Assembly (NCBI RefSeq): GCF_002968285.2
Contig: NZ_CP134400.1
Coordinates: forward strand, 1 to 64,000
DNA from: Mycobacterium sp. ITM-2016-00318
Lineage (GTDB): Bacteria; Actinomycetota; Actinomycetes; Mycobacteriales; Mycobacteriaceae
DNA: 64,000 nucleotides
Direction of reading: 5' to 3'
A program made the translations under genes and the position numbers. Within the stretch, counting starts at the first letter, position 1. The number at the start of each line of letters is the position of its first letter. The notes below the pieces were generated by a model. It was not told the DNA's origin. It saw only the letters and a program-made list of their open reading frames with translations, and searched no databases. Below are positions 21,611 to 30,375 of the stretch, in pieces.

Positions 21611-23082
21611 GTGCCCTCCCGCAACGCCGCTGCGATGGTCGCCCTGCCGATGGGTGCGGCGAGCGCGCCGCCGGTGGCCGAGAGGCGGTTGCCGCCGTTC
21701 TCCACCAGCACCGCGACAGCAACCTTCGGGGCGCGAGCGGGCGCGAACGCGATGTACCACGCGTGTGGCGGAGTGTTGCGCGGGTCTGTCCCGTGCTCCG
21801 CTGTGCCCGTCTTGGATGCGATCTGCACGCCGGCGATGGCTCCCTTCTGCTGCGTAGCCTGCTCGGCGTCGACCATCAAGTCAGTAAGTGTATCGGCGAC
21901 TTGCCCCGACACTGCACGGCGCTGTTCGTGCGGCGCCGTGGTCGCGATATTCGACAGGTCGGGCCCCTTGAGGCTGTCGACCAGGTACGGCTGCATCGAT
22001 GTCCCCTTGTTCGCGATGGTGGCCGCTACCAGCGCGTTCTGCAGGGGTGTTAGTGCGACGTCCTTCTGCCCGATGCTCGACATACCCAGGGCGGCGGCGT
22101 CGCTGATCGGGCCCACGGTGGACTCGGCGACCTGCAGCGGAATCGGCTCGGGACTGGTGTCGAGGCCGAAAGCCTGCGCGGTGGATTTCAACTGGTCGGC
22201 ACCGGTGTCGATGCCGAGCTGGAAGAACGCGGTGTTGCACGACTTGGCGAACGCGTCACGCAGGGAGGCGGACGGTCCGCCGCCACACGTCGCACCGCCG
22301 AAGTTCTCCAGCGTTGCGGTGCTGTCCGGCAACGGAATTCGCGCGGCGGACGGCAACTGCGTGTTCGGGTTGGCACCCGCCTGCAAGGCGGCGGCCGTCG
22401 TGATGACCTTGAAGGTGGACCCCGGCGGGTACGTCTCCGAGATCGCCCGGTTGAGCAGCGGGTTGCCGGGGCTGTCCCGCAGCTGCTGCCAGGCGTTGGC
22501 CTGTGCGTCGACGTCGTGGCTGGCCAGCAGGTTGGGGTCGTACGACGGCGCCGACACCATTGCCAGGATCTTGCCCGTCGACGGCTCGAGTGCGACGACG
22601 GCGCCGGTGCACGGCCCGTTGCAGCCCTCTTCCATCGCGTCCCAGGCCGCCTGCTGCACCTGCGGATTGATCGTCGTCGCCACGTTGCCGCCGCGCGGGT
22701 CACGCCCCGTGAAGAAGTCGGCCAGCCTGCGGCCGAACAACCGCTCGTCGGACCCGTTGAGGACGGTGTCCTCGGCGCGCTCGAGGCCGTTGCTGGAGAA
22801 CCGCAGCGAGTAGAAGCCGGTGACCGGCGCGTAGGTGAACGGGTTCGGGTAGACCCGTAGGAATCGAAACCGGCCGTCGGTGGACACCGAGTACGCGAGA
22901 AGCTGTCCGCCCGCGGAGATCTGGCCGCGCTGACGTGAGTACTCGTCGAGCAGGACGCGCTGGTTGCGGGGATCGGCCCGCAGCCCGTCGGCCGTGAAGA
23001 CCTGCGTCAGAGTGGCGTTGGCCAGCAGCAGCACGATCAACACCATGATCATGACCGAGATTCGGCGAAGCGAGGTGTTCAT
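21607..23082 (-). CDS. pbpA: Class B penicillin-binding protein PbpA
   Basis: PbpA is a transpeptidase that cross-links peptidoglycan at division sites and is a PknB substrate in M. tuberculosis. The 491-residue protein has one N-terminal membrane helix (about 8-28) and a dimerisation region. The transpeptidase domain has SxxK in PPGSTFKV, SxN in AKSCNTAFF and KTG in [11 protein letters not shown]. It lies between rodA and pknA with four-base overlaps on both sides, which fits a SEDS polymerase/PBP pair. Confidence 0.96.
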   Translation of the reverse strand: MNTSLRRISVMIMVLIVLLLANATLTQVFTADGLRADPRNQRVLLDEYSRQRGQISAGGQLLAYSVSTDGRFRFLRVYPNPFTYAPVTGFYSLRFSSNGLERAEDTVLNGSDERLFGRRLADFFTGRDPRGGNVATTINPQVQQAAWDAMEEGCNGPCTGAVVALEPSTGKILAMVSAPSYDPNLLASHDVDAQANAWQQLRDSPGNPLLNRAISETYPPGSTFKVITTAAALQAGANPNTQLPSAARIPLPDSTATLENFGGATCGGGPSASLRDAFAKSCNTAFFQLGIDTGADQLKSTAQAFGLDTSPEPIPLQVAESTVGPISDAAALGMSSIGQKDVALTPLQNALVAATIANKGTSMQPYLVDSLKGPDLSNIATTAPHEQRRAVSGQVADTLTDLMVDAEQATQQKGAIAGVQIASKTGTAEHGTDPRNTPPHAWYIAFAPARAPKVAVAVLVENGGNRLSATGGALAAPIGRATIAAALREGT

Positions 23083-24482
23083 GCGCGCTCGATCACCTCG
23101 GTGCTAGCCGCCGCGATCGGTGCCTTGTTGGGCGGCTTGGTGACGATCGGCCGCCTGGCCGCGTGCGAGATGCGGATCAGGATGGCCAGCAGCACGTAGT
23201 TGGCCAGCAGCGACGACCCGCCGTAGGACATCCACGGAGTGGTCAGGCCGGTCAGCGGGATCAGCTTGGTGACGCCGCCGACGACGATGAACAACTGGAT
23301 CGCCAGCGTCGAGGCCAGGCCTGCGGCGAGCAGCTTGCCGAAGCTGTCGCGGACTGCGATAGCGGTGCGCAGCCCGCGGATGATGACGATCGTGTAGAGC
23401 ATCAGCACGCCGGCGAGGCCGACGAGCCCGAGTTCCTCACCGACCGCGGCGATGATGAAGTCCGTTGACGCCGCAGGCACGACGCCGGGCTGGCCGTTGC
23501 CGAGACCGGTGCCGAAGATTCCGCCCGTCGCGAAGCTGAACAGCGACTGCACCATCTGATAGCCCGCGCCGTCCGGGTCGGCGAACGGGTCGAGCCAATT
23601 CTGCACGCGCGTCTGGACATGGGCGAAGATGTAGTACGCCGCAACGCTTCCCGCTGCGAACAACGTGAGGCCGATGACCACCCAGCTGAATCGGTCGGTC
23701 GCCACGTACACCAGCACGAGGAACGACGCGTACAGAAGAAGGGACGTGCCGAGGTCCTTCTCGAAGATCATGACGCCGATCGAGAGAATCCACGCGGCCA
23801 GCAGCGGCGCCAGGTCGCGCGGCCGCGGCAGATCCATGCCGAGCACGTGTTTACCGGCGCTGGTGAACACGCTGCGCTTGGACACCAGCACCGCGGCGAA
23901 GAAGATCAGCAGCAGGATCTTGGAGAACTCGGCAGGCTGAATCGAGAAGCCAGGCAACCGAATCCAGATCTTCGCGCCGTTCTGCTCGGACATCGACGCG
24001 GGCAGCACAGCCGGGATGACAAGCAGGATCAACCCGGCCGCGCCGCAGACATAGCCGTATCGCGCCAGCATCCGGTGATCGCGAAGGAACACCACGACCA
24101 AGGAGAACGCGATGGCGCCGACGAGGGTCCACAGCATCTGTTGGTTGGCGCTTGGGCCGGAAGCACCGTCGCTCGTGGCGAGGTCGAGGCGGTGAATCAT
24201 CACCAGCCCCAACCCGTTCAGCAGCGCCACCACCGGCAGCAGCAGCGGGTCGGCGTACGGCGCGAAGCGCCGGATGGTCAGGTGCGCACCGCCGAACAGC
24301 GCCATGTAGGCGAGCGTGTAGGAGGCCAGATCCCAGCTGATGCCCTGCTCCTGGTTGGCCTCGACGATGAGAAGCGCGACGGTGGTGATGACGGTGGCGA
24401 ACCCCAGCAGGACGAGTTCGGCATTGCGCCGGTTGGGCAGTGGCGGCAATACGGTGACAGCCGGCTGGGGCTGTGTCGTCAT
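23079..24482 (-). CDS. rodA: SEDS-family peptidoglycan glycosyltransferase RodA
   Basis: RodA polymerises lipid II into glycan strands with its cognate class B PBP. The 467-residue polytopic protein starts MTTQPQPAVT and has about a dozen membrane segments. It carries the SEDS family blocks AEFSKILLLIFFAAVL, GFGTGLGNGQPG-like FGTGLGNGQPGVVPAASTDFI and LTTPWMSYGGSSLLANY. The start at 24482 overlaps the pstP stop, and the stop overlaps the pbpA start. It corresponds to Rv0017c. Confidence 0.95.
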   Translation of the reverse strand: MTTQPQPAVTVLPPLPNRRNAELVLLGFATVITTVALLIVEANQEQGISWDLASYTLAYMALFGGAHLTIRRFAPYADPLLLPVVALLNGLGLVMIHRLDLATSDGASGPSANQQMLWTLVGAIAFSLVVVFLRDHRMLARYGYVCGAAGLILLVIPAVLPASMSEQNGAKIWIRLPGFSIQPAEFSKILLLIFFAAVLVSKRSVFTSAGKHVLGMDLPRPRDLAPLLAAWILSIGVMIFEKDLGTSLLLYASFLVLVYVATDRFSWVVIGLTLFAAGSVAAYYIFAHVQTRVQNWLDPFADPDGAGYQMVQSLFSFATGGIFGTGLGNGQPGVVPAASTDFIIAAVGEELGLVGLAGVLMLYTIVIIRGLRTAIAVRDSFGKLLAAGLASTLAIQLFIVVGGVTKLIPLTGLTTPWMSYGGSSLLANYVLLAILIRISHAARRPIVTKPPNKAPIAAASTEVIERA

Positions 24483-25990
24483 GACACTGTCCGGCAGGTC
24501 TTGCCCGGCTCGGAGGGCGGCGGCGGCAGCGCGGTGGCTGTCGGCGTCGGGGGAGCGGTGACGGTGGTCGGCGTCTCGGGAGCCGGGCCGGGAAGCGGTC
24601 CGCGGGTGGGGCTGCCAGGAGGGCTGCTGGGATCGGTCGGCGTTTCCGGTGCGGGACCCCGTGATTCGGGTGCGCGGGGTGGTGCTGGCGACGGAGGCGG
24701 TGGCGGAGGCGGTGGCGGCGTGCGCGTCGGGCACGTGGGCAGCACCGAGTCGCGGGCGAGCTGCTCGATCTGTCCGATGGCGTTGTCCAGGCTGCCCGAC
24801 GGCAGGCCCGCGATGATCTGCGCGCGCTCCGATGGGCGCATGTCGTTGACGTTGAGCATCCGGCAGTCCAGGCTGTCGCGGGACTGCTGGGCGCTGATGA
24901 GCGACAGGTCATTTCGCTCGTTCAGACATCCGAGCAGATATGGCTCCTGCAACTGGTAGCCGAGAAAGGATCCCTGAACACCCCGCATGATCGAGACCGT
25001 GCCGTCGTGCTGGGTGACGTAGTAGTTGCTGCGGACGATCTCTCTGCCGACGGCCAGCCCCGCGAGCACGACGAGAATCAGCACCACGCCTGCGATCAAC
25101 ATCTTGCGCCGCGAGCGCGGCGGTTTCGGTACCTCTTCGGGTTGCGCGACAACACGTTTGGCTTCGGTGCGGCGGGGATTGAACGCAGACGCGCGGCCCG
25201 CCGCGGTGTCGGGCGGCGGCTGGTCGTCGTCACCGGATACCGCACCGGCGAGGATCGGCTGGGTTTGTCCGTAGTCGTAGTCGACAACGTCGGCGACGAC
25301 AACCGTGACGTTGTCCGGTCCGCCGCCGCGCAACGCCAATTCGATGAGCCGGTCGGCGCTCTCGGCGACGTCCGGAATCTGCATGGCCTCCTGGATCGTC
25401 TCGTGGCTGACCGGGTCGGAGAGCCCGTCAGAGCACAGCAGGTAGCGATCCCCGGCGCGCGCCTCGCGCATGATCAGCGTGGGTTCGACTTCATGTCCGG
25501 TGAGCGCCCGCATGATCAGCGAGCGCTGCGGGTGGCTGTGCGCCTCCTCGGCGGTGATCCGACCCTCGTCGACCAGGGTCTGCACGAACGTGTCGTCCTT
25601 GGTGATCTGCGACAGCTCACCGTCGCGCATCAGATAGCCGCGGGAATCACCGATGTGCACGAGCCCAAGTCGGTTGCCGTCGAAGAGGATTGCCGTGAGC
25701 GTTGTGCCCATGCCCTCGAGGTCGGGGTCGGCTTCGACATGCGCGGCGATCGCCGAGTTGCCATCCCTGACCGCCGAGTCGAGCTTGGAGAGCAGATCGC
25801 CGCCGGGCTCGTCGTCGTCGAGATGGGCAAGCGCGGCGATCACCAGTTGCGATGCGACCTCGCCTGCCGCGTGGCCGCCCATACCGTCGGCCAACGCGAG
25901 CAGGCGCGCGCCCGCGTAGACGGAGTCTTCGTTGTTGGCCCGGACCAGGCCGCGGTCGCTGCGCGCGGCGTATCTGAGTACTAGCGTCAC
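24479..25990 (-). CDS. pstP: PP2C-type serine/threonine phosphatase PstP
   Basis: PstP removes phosphates from PknA/PknB and their substrates. The 503-residue protein has a PP2C domain (about 1-240) with metal-binding motifs RANNEDS, LADGMGGHAAGE, HIGDSRGYL, LLCSDGLSD and GGGPDNVTVVV. A cytoplasmic linker, one membrane helix (about 295-318) and an extracellular region ending in a long Pro/Ala/Thr-rich tail with an uninterrupted proline run follow. The stop overlaps rodA; the start overlaps the fhaB stop. It corresponds to Rv0018c. Confidence 0.96.
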   Translation of the reverse strand: MTLVLRYAARSDRGLVRANNEDSVYAGARLLALADGMGGHAAGEVASQLVIAALAHLDDDEPGGDLLSKLDSAVRDGNSAIAAHVEADPDLEGMGTTLTAILFDGNRLGLVHIGDSRGYLMRDGELSQITKDDTFVQTLVDEGRITAEEAHSHPQRSLIMRALTGHEVEPTLIMREARAGDRYLLCSDGLSDPVSHETIQEAMQIPDVAESADRLIELALRGGGPDNVTVVVADVVDYDYGQTQPILAGAVSGDDDQPPPDTAAGRASAFNPRRTEAKRVVAQPEEVPKPPRSRRKMLIAGVVLILVVLAGLAVGREIVRSNYYVTQHDGTVSIMRGVQGSFLGYQLQEPYLLGCLNERNDLSLISAQQSRDSLDCRMLNVNDMRPSERAQIIAGLPSGSLDNAIGQIEQLARDSVLPTCPTRTPPPPPPPPPSPAPPRAPESRGPAPETPTDPSSPPGSPTRGPLPGPAPETPTTVTAPPTPTATALPPPPSEPGKTCRTVS

Positions 25991-26454
25991 GGGCGCAGCT
26001 CAATCACCGTTTTGCCGATTCGAACCGGCGTGCCTAATGGAACCCGTACCGCCGTAGTCACCTTCGCCCTGTCGAGGTATGTGCCGTTGGTCGATCCTAG
26101 GTCCTCCACATACCATTCCGAACCCCGCTGCGACAGCCGGGCGTGCCGGGTCGACGCGTAATCGTCGGTGAGCACCAGCGTGGAATCGTCGGCGCGGCCG
26201 ATCAGCACCGGCTGGCCGCCCAGCGTGATTCGTGTGCCGGCCAGCGCGCCGTCCGTCACCACCAGCGTTCGGGCGGTATGTCGTTTCTGCCGCGACGGCA
26301 ACAGCGAACCGCGCAGCGCGAGGCCGCGGCGAACCATCACCGCTCCGGTCGGTGCGTAGATGTCCGTGCGCAGGATGCGCAGCACCGACCAGATGAAGAG
26401 CCACAGCAGTAACAGGAATCCGACGCGCGTCAGCTGCAGCACTAATCCCTGCAT
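25987..26454 (-). CDS. fhaB: FHA-domain membrane protein FhaB (FipA)
   Basis: FhaB binds phosphothreonine marks set by PknA/PknB and helps link FtsZ and FtsQ during division under stress. The 155-residue protein has one N-terminal membrane helix (about 7-28) and a C-terminal FHA domain (about 70-155). The domain carries the core motifs IGRADDSTLVL, the STRHARLSQRG phosphopeptide-binding loop and DLGSTNGTYLD. Its stop overlaps the pstP start by four bases. It corresponds to Rv0019c. Confidence 0.95.
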   Translation of the reverse strand: MQGLVLQLTRVGFLLLLWLFIWSVLRILRTDIYAPTGAVMVRRGLALRGSLLPSRQKRHTARTLVVTDGALAGTRITLGGQPVLIGRADDSTLVLTDDYASTRHARLSQRGSEWYVEDLGSTNGTYLDRAKVTTAVRVPLGTPVRIGKTVIELRP

Positions 26455-26563
26455 CCGACGTCCTTCCCGTCCCAGCCCCTCGGCAACGTCACGATACTTG
26501 GACAGTCACCAGCGTGAGCGGGAAGCCGACAGCTTGTACCCGTGCTGTGACCGGCCCACAGCC

Positions 26564-28045
26564 TCAGTGGACGCGGACGATGATCTCGGAGTGTCCGAGA
26601 CGTATCACATCGCCGTCAGCCAACTGCCAGTCCTGAACCGGTGCGTTGTTCACGGTGGTGCCGTTCGTGGAGTTGAGATCGGTCAGCAGTGCGACCTGGC
26701 CGTCCCAGCGGATCTCCAGATGCCGACGCGAAACGCCGGTGTCGGGCAGCCGGAACTGGGCGTCCTGGCCGCGGCCGATCACGTTGGCGCCTTCGCGCAG
26801 CTGATAGGTCCGCCCGCTGCCGTCGTCGAGCTGGAGGGTGACCGAGGCACCGCCGGCCGGGAAGTCGCCCTGCCCGTAGCCGGCTCCGTAACCACCGGGC
26901 GCCGCCGCGGGAGCGGCGTAGTCGTAGCCGCCGCCCGCGGGCTCGCCGTAGCCAGGATCGCCGTAGCCGACGCCTCCCGGCTGCCCGTAGTCCTGGCGTC
27001 CGTAGTCGGGCTGGCCGTATTCCTGGCGGCCGTAGGCCTGACCGCCGCCGTAGCCCTGGTCGCCGTAGCCGCCGCCCTGATCGGGATAGGCCGGCTGGCC
27101 CTGGTCGGGGTAGCCGCCGCCCTGGTCGGGGTAGGCGGGCTGGCCCTGGTCGGGGTAGCCGGTCGGTGGGCGACCGTAATCGTCCTGGCGCGGCGCGGCG
27201 GGTGGCTGCCCGTAGTCCGGGCGGCCGTAGCCGCCGCCCTGATCGGGATAGCCTGGTGGCTGTCCGCCAGGCGGCGGGTAACCGCCGGGCGCCTGACGGT
27301 AGCCGCCCTGGTCGTAGCCGCCGCCCTGCGGCGGACCGTAGCCGGCGGGCGGGCGCTGCTCATACGGCGGCTGCGGCGGATAGCCGCCCTGCTCGGGATA
27401 GCCGGCTTGATCCGGGTAGCCGCCCTGGTCGGGGTAGCCGGGACGCTGGCCCTGGTCGCCCGGGGGCGGGTATCCGCGCTGGTCGGGCGGATATTGGGCG
27501 CGAGGGTCCTGGCCCTTTTCCTCGGGGCGACCGTAGCGCTCGTCGTAATAGTCGTCGGGCCGCCCCGGTCCCTGGCCTCCGCGGTAATTCGGGTTGTCGG
27601 TCATCGGTTGTACTCCTGGTTCTGCGGTGTACGCGCGGTCTCGTTGTGCTGGAGCGGCTTCGCCAGTGGTCGAGTCAGGGTTGACCGTCCCACGAGTGCG
27701 AAATTGTCCGGTGTGCAAGTTCGCCGACTGCTCGAATCTAACGACCACATCACCATACGTTTGCCACCCCTGCTCATTGATGTAACCCTCCAAGTGCCGC
27801 GCGAATGTGGCCGAAGTCAGGTCCGGGTCGGCGCTCATCTTCTTGTAGTCGGGCACGCTGAGGGTAATGAAGTACTCGTTGGGCGCCAAAAGCCTGCCGC
27901 CCGCCAACTCGCGCACACCGGACTCTGCCTCCCGGTGCAGCATGGCCTCGACCTCTTGCGGCACAATCGATCCGCCGAACATCCGCGCGAAGGTGTCGCC
28001 CACCGTCGACTCGAGCTTGCGCTCGATGCGGTCAACCAGACCCAT
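26564..28045 (-). CDS. fhaA: FHA-domain protein FhaA with DUF3662 and a YPDQGG repeat region
   Basis: FhaA binds phosphorylated MviN (MurJ) pseudokinase domains and tunes lipid II flipping. The 493-residue protein has an N-terminal FhaA/DUF3662 domain (about 1-125, GDTFARMFGGSIVPQEVEAML). A long Gly/Tyr/Pro/Gln/Asp-rich region built from YPDQGG and YGQPDYG-like repeats (about 170-400) follows, then a C-terminal FHA domain (IGRGQDAQFRLPDTGVSRRH, DLNSTNGTTVNN). The ATG at 28045 is preferred (GGCGGTGAG upstream); an in-frame ATG at 28072 adds nine residues. It is the first gene of the kinase/PBP cluster. Confidence 0.94.
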   Translation of the reverse strand: MGLVDRIERKLESTVGDTFARMFGGSIVPQEVEAMLHREAESGVRELAGGRLLAPNEYFITLSVPDYKKMSADPDLTSATFARHLEGYINEQGWQTYGDVVVRFEQSANLHTGQFRTRGTVNPDSTTGEAAPAQRDRAYTAEPGVQPMTDNPNYRGGQGPGRPDDYYDERYGRPEEKGQDPRAQYPPDQRGYPPPGDQGQRPGYPDQGGYPDQAGYPEQGGYPPQPPYEQRPPAGYGPPQGGGYDQGGYRQAPGGYPPPGGQPPGYPDQGGGYGRPDYGQPPAAPRQDDYGRPPTGYPDQGQPAYPDQGGGYPDQGQPAYPDQGGGYGDQGYGGGQAYGRQEYGQPDYGRQDYGQPGGVGYGDPGYGEPAGGGYDYAAPAAAPGGYGAGYGQGDFPAGGASVTLQLDDGSGRTYQLREGANVIGRGQDAQFRLPDTGVSRRHLEIRWDGQVALLTDLNSTNGTTVNNAPVQDWQLADGDVIRLGHSEIIVRVH

Positions 28046-28268
28046 CTCACCGCCTGCCTTCGTCGCCGTCATCCGTCACTACTGAGCAGATGCCCGGTCA
28101 GCCGCGTGTCGCATAACCACACCTGTCACATTGCATGGTATCGGCACGGCACACAGATGCGGGACCAACAGAACTCTGAGAATCGTCCAGGCGCTGGTGG
28201 CGGGCATCAGCCGATCACCTACGGTTGGGGATCGGGGTGCCATGTTTGATAGGCTCCCCCGGTTGTTG

Positions 28269-28354
28269 GGGCGAGTGGCGGAATGGCAGACGCGCTGGCT
28301 TCAGGTGCCAGTGTCCTTCGGGACGTGGGGGTTCAAGTCCCCCTTCGCCCACCA
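28269..28354 (+). tRNA. leuT: tRNA-Leu (CAG anticodon)
   Basis: An 86-nt class II tRNA with acceptor GGGCGAG/TTCGCCC, a long variable arm (TGTCCTTCGGGACG), an anticodon loop CTTCAGGT (CAG), the T-loop GTTCAAGTC and an encoded CCA at 28352-28354. It lies between the divergent fhaA promoter side and the MFS gene. Confidence 0.97.
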
Positions 28355-28376
28355 ATCGAGCGCCGGCCAGAGAAGG

Positions 28377-29696
28377 TCACGAGCCCGGAGACGGGTCGTG
28401 GCCTTCTGCATGTGTGCGGCCTTCGTGTCGCAGGTAGCAGCGCGGTGAGCAACACATCTCTTCGCCGTCCGCAGGCGTCTGCACCGTCTCACCGGCTTTC
28501 CGGCCCATCGTCAGCAGCAGTGTCGTGATGGCGATCGCCGCGCCGACATACAGCCAGCCCAACGGGGCCTGCGACGACTCGGGCAGCCAGGCAACCAAGG
28601 CCGACGCCAGCGTGATCGACACGTAGCAGACCGTGTTGATCAATCCGGTGACAAGCCCGATGTTGCGTTTGAACACACCCATCGCCAGGCCCTTGCTCAG
28701 TGGATCGAGGACGCCGGTGCTCAGCATCGCCATCGCAGCGCCCGCGGTGATGAACCAGGCGTTGAACCCGACGAGATGAGCGGACACGACAAGGACCAGA
28801 CCACCGAGGGCGAGCATGCCCGCGCCGACGGTGACCAGTCGAGGAGTCGAGGTGCGCTGAGCCAGTGCGCCGCACGCTGCGGCGCCGACGAAGTTCGCGG
28901 CCCCCACCCCGAGTGCAATGAAACCGTATGTCGCGGAGGCGAACCCGAGTCCCACCTGATAAAGGAACGGACCGGCCACCCCGAACACCATCTGCGCGGC
29001 GCCGACGATCCCGAACATGACCGTGAACGCGACGAACACGCGATGGCGCAGCGCCTCGCCGAGCACACCGGCGGCAGCGCGCAGATCGACGGGCGTGCGA
29101 CGGTCGGCCTCGAGTGTTTCCGGCAGCGCGACGGCGACCAGCAGAGTGGCCGCTGCCACGACGGCTGCCAGCAAGACGAACACGACCCGCCACGACGCGA
29201 CCTGCACGATGAAGCCGCCGGCGGCGGGCGCGAGCACGGGTGCCGCGCCCCATGCCGCGCCGAGTATGCCCAGCACCGACACCAGCTTGGCGCCCCTGAA
29301 GCAGTCCGCGGCGATCGTCGCGGCGAGCAGCAGGCACGTCCCCGCGCCCATGCCCTGCACGAATCGCAGCCCGAGCAGCATCGGCATTCCGGTGGCCACC
29401 GCGCAACCGACGCTGGTGACCGCCATCAGGCTCAGCCCGGTCAGCAGCACCCGCTTGCGGCCGATCGCGTCGGCCACCAGACCGATGGGCAAAACGACCA
29501 AAGCCATCCCGAGGATGTAAGCGGTCACGGTGTTCTGCGCCAGCGCGTTCGAGGAGCCGAAGTGTTCGGCGATCTTCGGCAGAGCGGGCGCGTACATGTC
29601 GAAGCCGACTTGCTCGATGGGCGCGACGATGGCGAGCACGACGACGAGGCGCCGGCCTGCGCTACCGCTCCACCTCGTCGGCTCCGACGTTGTCAT
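28377..29696 (-). CDS. MFS multidrug transporter, Bcr/CflA type
   Basis: The protein has about 12 membrane helices and the MFS motif A between helices 2 and 3 (GLVADAIGRKRVLLTG). The N-terminal signature QVGFDMYAPALPKIAEHFG, with Asp and Tyr in helix 1, is typical of the Bcr/CflA drug-efflux family. The likely function is proton-driven drug export. I chose MTTSEPTRW (29696) as the start; a GTG at 29732 adds 12 residues. The Pro/Gly/His-containing tail after helix 12 is poorly conserved in character. It stands alone, without a regulator next to it. Confidence 0.88.
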   Translation of the reverse strand: MTTSEPTRWSGSAGRRLVVVLAIVAPIEQVGFDMYAPALPKIAEHFGSSNALAQNTVTAYILGMALVVLPIGLVADAIGRKRVLLTGLSLMAVTSVGCAVATGMPMLLGLRFVQGMGAGTCLLLAATIAADCFRGAKLVSVLGILGAAWGAAPVLAPAAGGFIVQVASWRVVFVLLAAVVAAATLLVAVALPETLEADRRTPVDLRAAAGVLGEALRHRVFVAFTVMFGIVGAAQMVFGVAGPFLYQVGLGFASATYGFIALGVGAANFVGAAACGALAQRTSTPRLVTVGAGMLALGGLVLVVSAHLVGFNAWFITAGAAMAMLSTGVLDPLSKGLAMGVFKRNIGLVTGLINTVCYVSITLASALVAWLPESSQAPLGWLYVGAAIAITTLLLTMGRKAGETVQTPADGEEMCCSPRCYLRHEGRTHAEGHDPSPGS

Positions 29697-29921
29697 ATCA
29701 GGACTATCCGTGTTCAGCGCTCGCGTCACCACTGCAATGCGGACTTTCGCCCCTATCTGCGGCCGGCGGTCGACGAGTCATCGGTGATAACCACGTTTCC
29801 TACGAATGAAGGCCGCAGACTCCATGGACGCGCTAGTCATCGGATCGCGAGACGATTCGCACCGCGTCGGCGCTCGCGCCCGAGCCCCGCCCGTTCACAA
29901 ATTCGCGCTCGTTACCGCCGC

Positions 29922-30374
29922 TCAGGACGGTGCGGCGCCTTCGCCGACGCCGTGATACCGCGGGCTGGCCGGATCCCGGAAGCGGCGGCCGGTCATCTTC
30001 TCGGTCCGGATCCGCACGAAGTGGTCACGGCGTCCCTCCACCCACGGCTGCAGGAATGTCCCCGCGAGTTCGACGAGGGCGTCGACGTCGGTGATCGGCT
30101 CGGCATGCCCGACGACCGTCACGCTCCACCCGGTACGCAGGTCCGGGTCCACCTCGTCGGCTTCGAACGCCACCACCTGGTTCTGCGTGGCGGCCGCCAG
30201 CTTGGCCCCACCGGCCACCCGGATCACCACGTCGTCTCCCCACACCCGGTAGTTCACCGGCTGGACTGCGGGCAGCGCGTCCTCGGTGAACACCAGCCGC
30301 CCGACGCGTGGCCCGGCCAACAGGTCAAGGCATTGCCTGCGGTTGAGCTCCTCCAGCGGTTGCCCTTTCGGCAT
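29922..30374 (-). CDS. PPOX-type (pyridoxamine 5'-phosphate oxidase-like) flavin-binding protein
   Basis: The 150-residue split-barrel protein has the pattern CLDLLAGPRVGRLVFTEDALPAVQPVNYRVWGDDVVIRV and GWSVTVVGHAEPITD. This is typical of the small PPOX/NimA-like group that binds FMN or F420. An AGGAGGTT ribosome-binding site precedes ATG 30374. It follows the wax-ester synthase gene with a one-base gap, so the two are probably cotranscribed. The substrate cannot be inferred. Confidence 0.85.
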   Translation of the reverse strand: MPKGQPLEELNRRQCLDLLAGPRVGRLVFTEDALPAVQPVNYRVWGDDVVIRVAGGAKLAAATQNQVVAFEADEVDPDLRTGWSVTVVGHAEPITDVDALVELAGTFLQPWVEGRRDHFVRIRTEKMTGRRFRDPASPRYHGVGEGAAPS

Positions 30375-30375
30375 G

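Noticed and set aside
20390..22813. 807-codon plus-strand frame opposite pknA and pbpA
   Set aside because: Spans two well-identified minus-strand genes and has the composition of an antisense frame.
26980..27480. Dense short direct repeats that might suggest a CRISPR or tandem array
   Set aside because: The repeats are in frame within fhaA and encode YPDQGG-type units; no spacer structure and no cas genes in the window.
26360..28249. 629-codon plus-strand frame opposite fhaA
   Set aside because: Its apparent Val/Ala/Leu-rich repeats are the complement of the fhaA YPDQGG repeats.
28340..28376. Possible second att site at the tRNA-Leu 3' end
   Set aside because: I found no downstream repeat of the tRNA-Leu end and no integrase remnant nearby.
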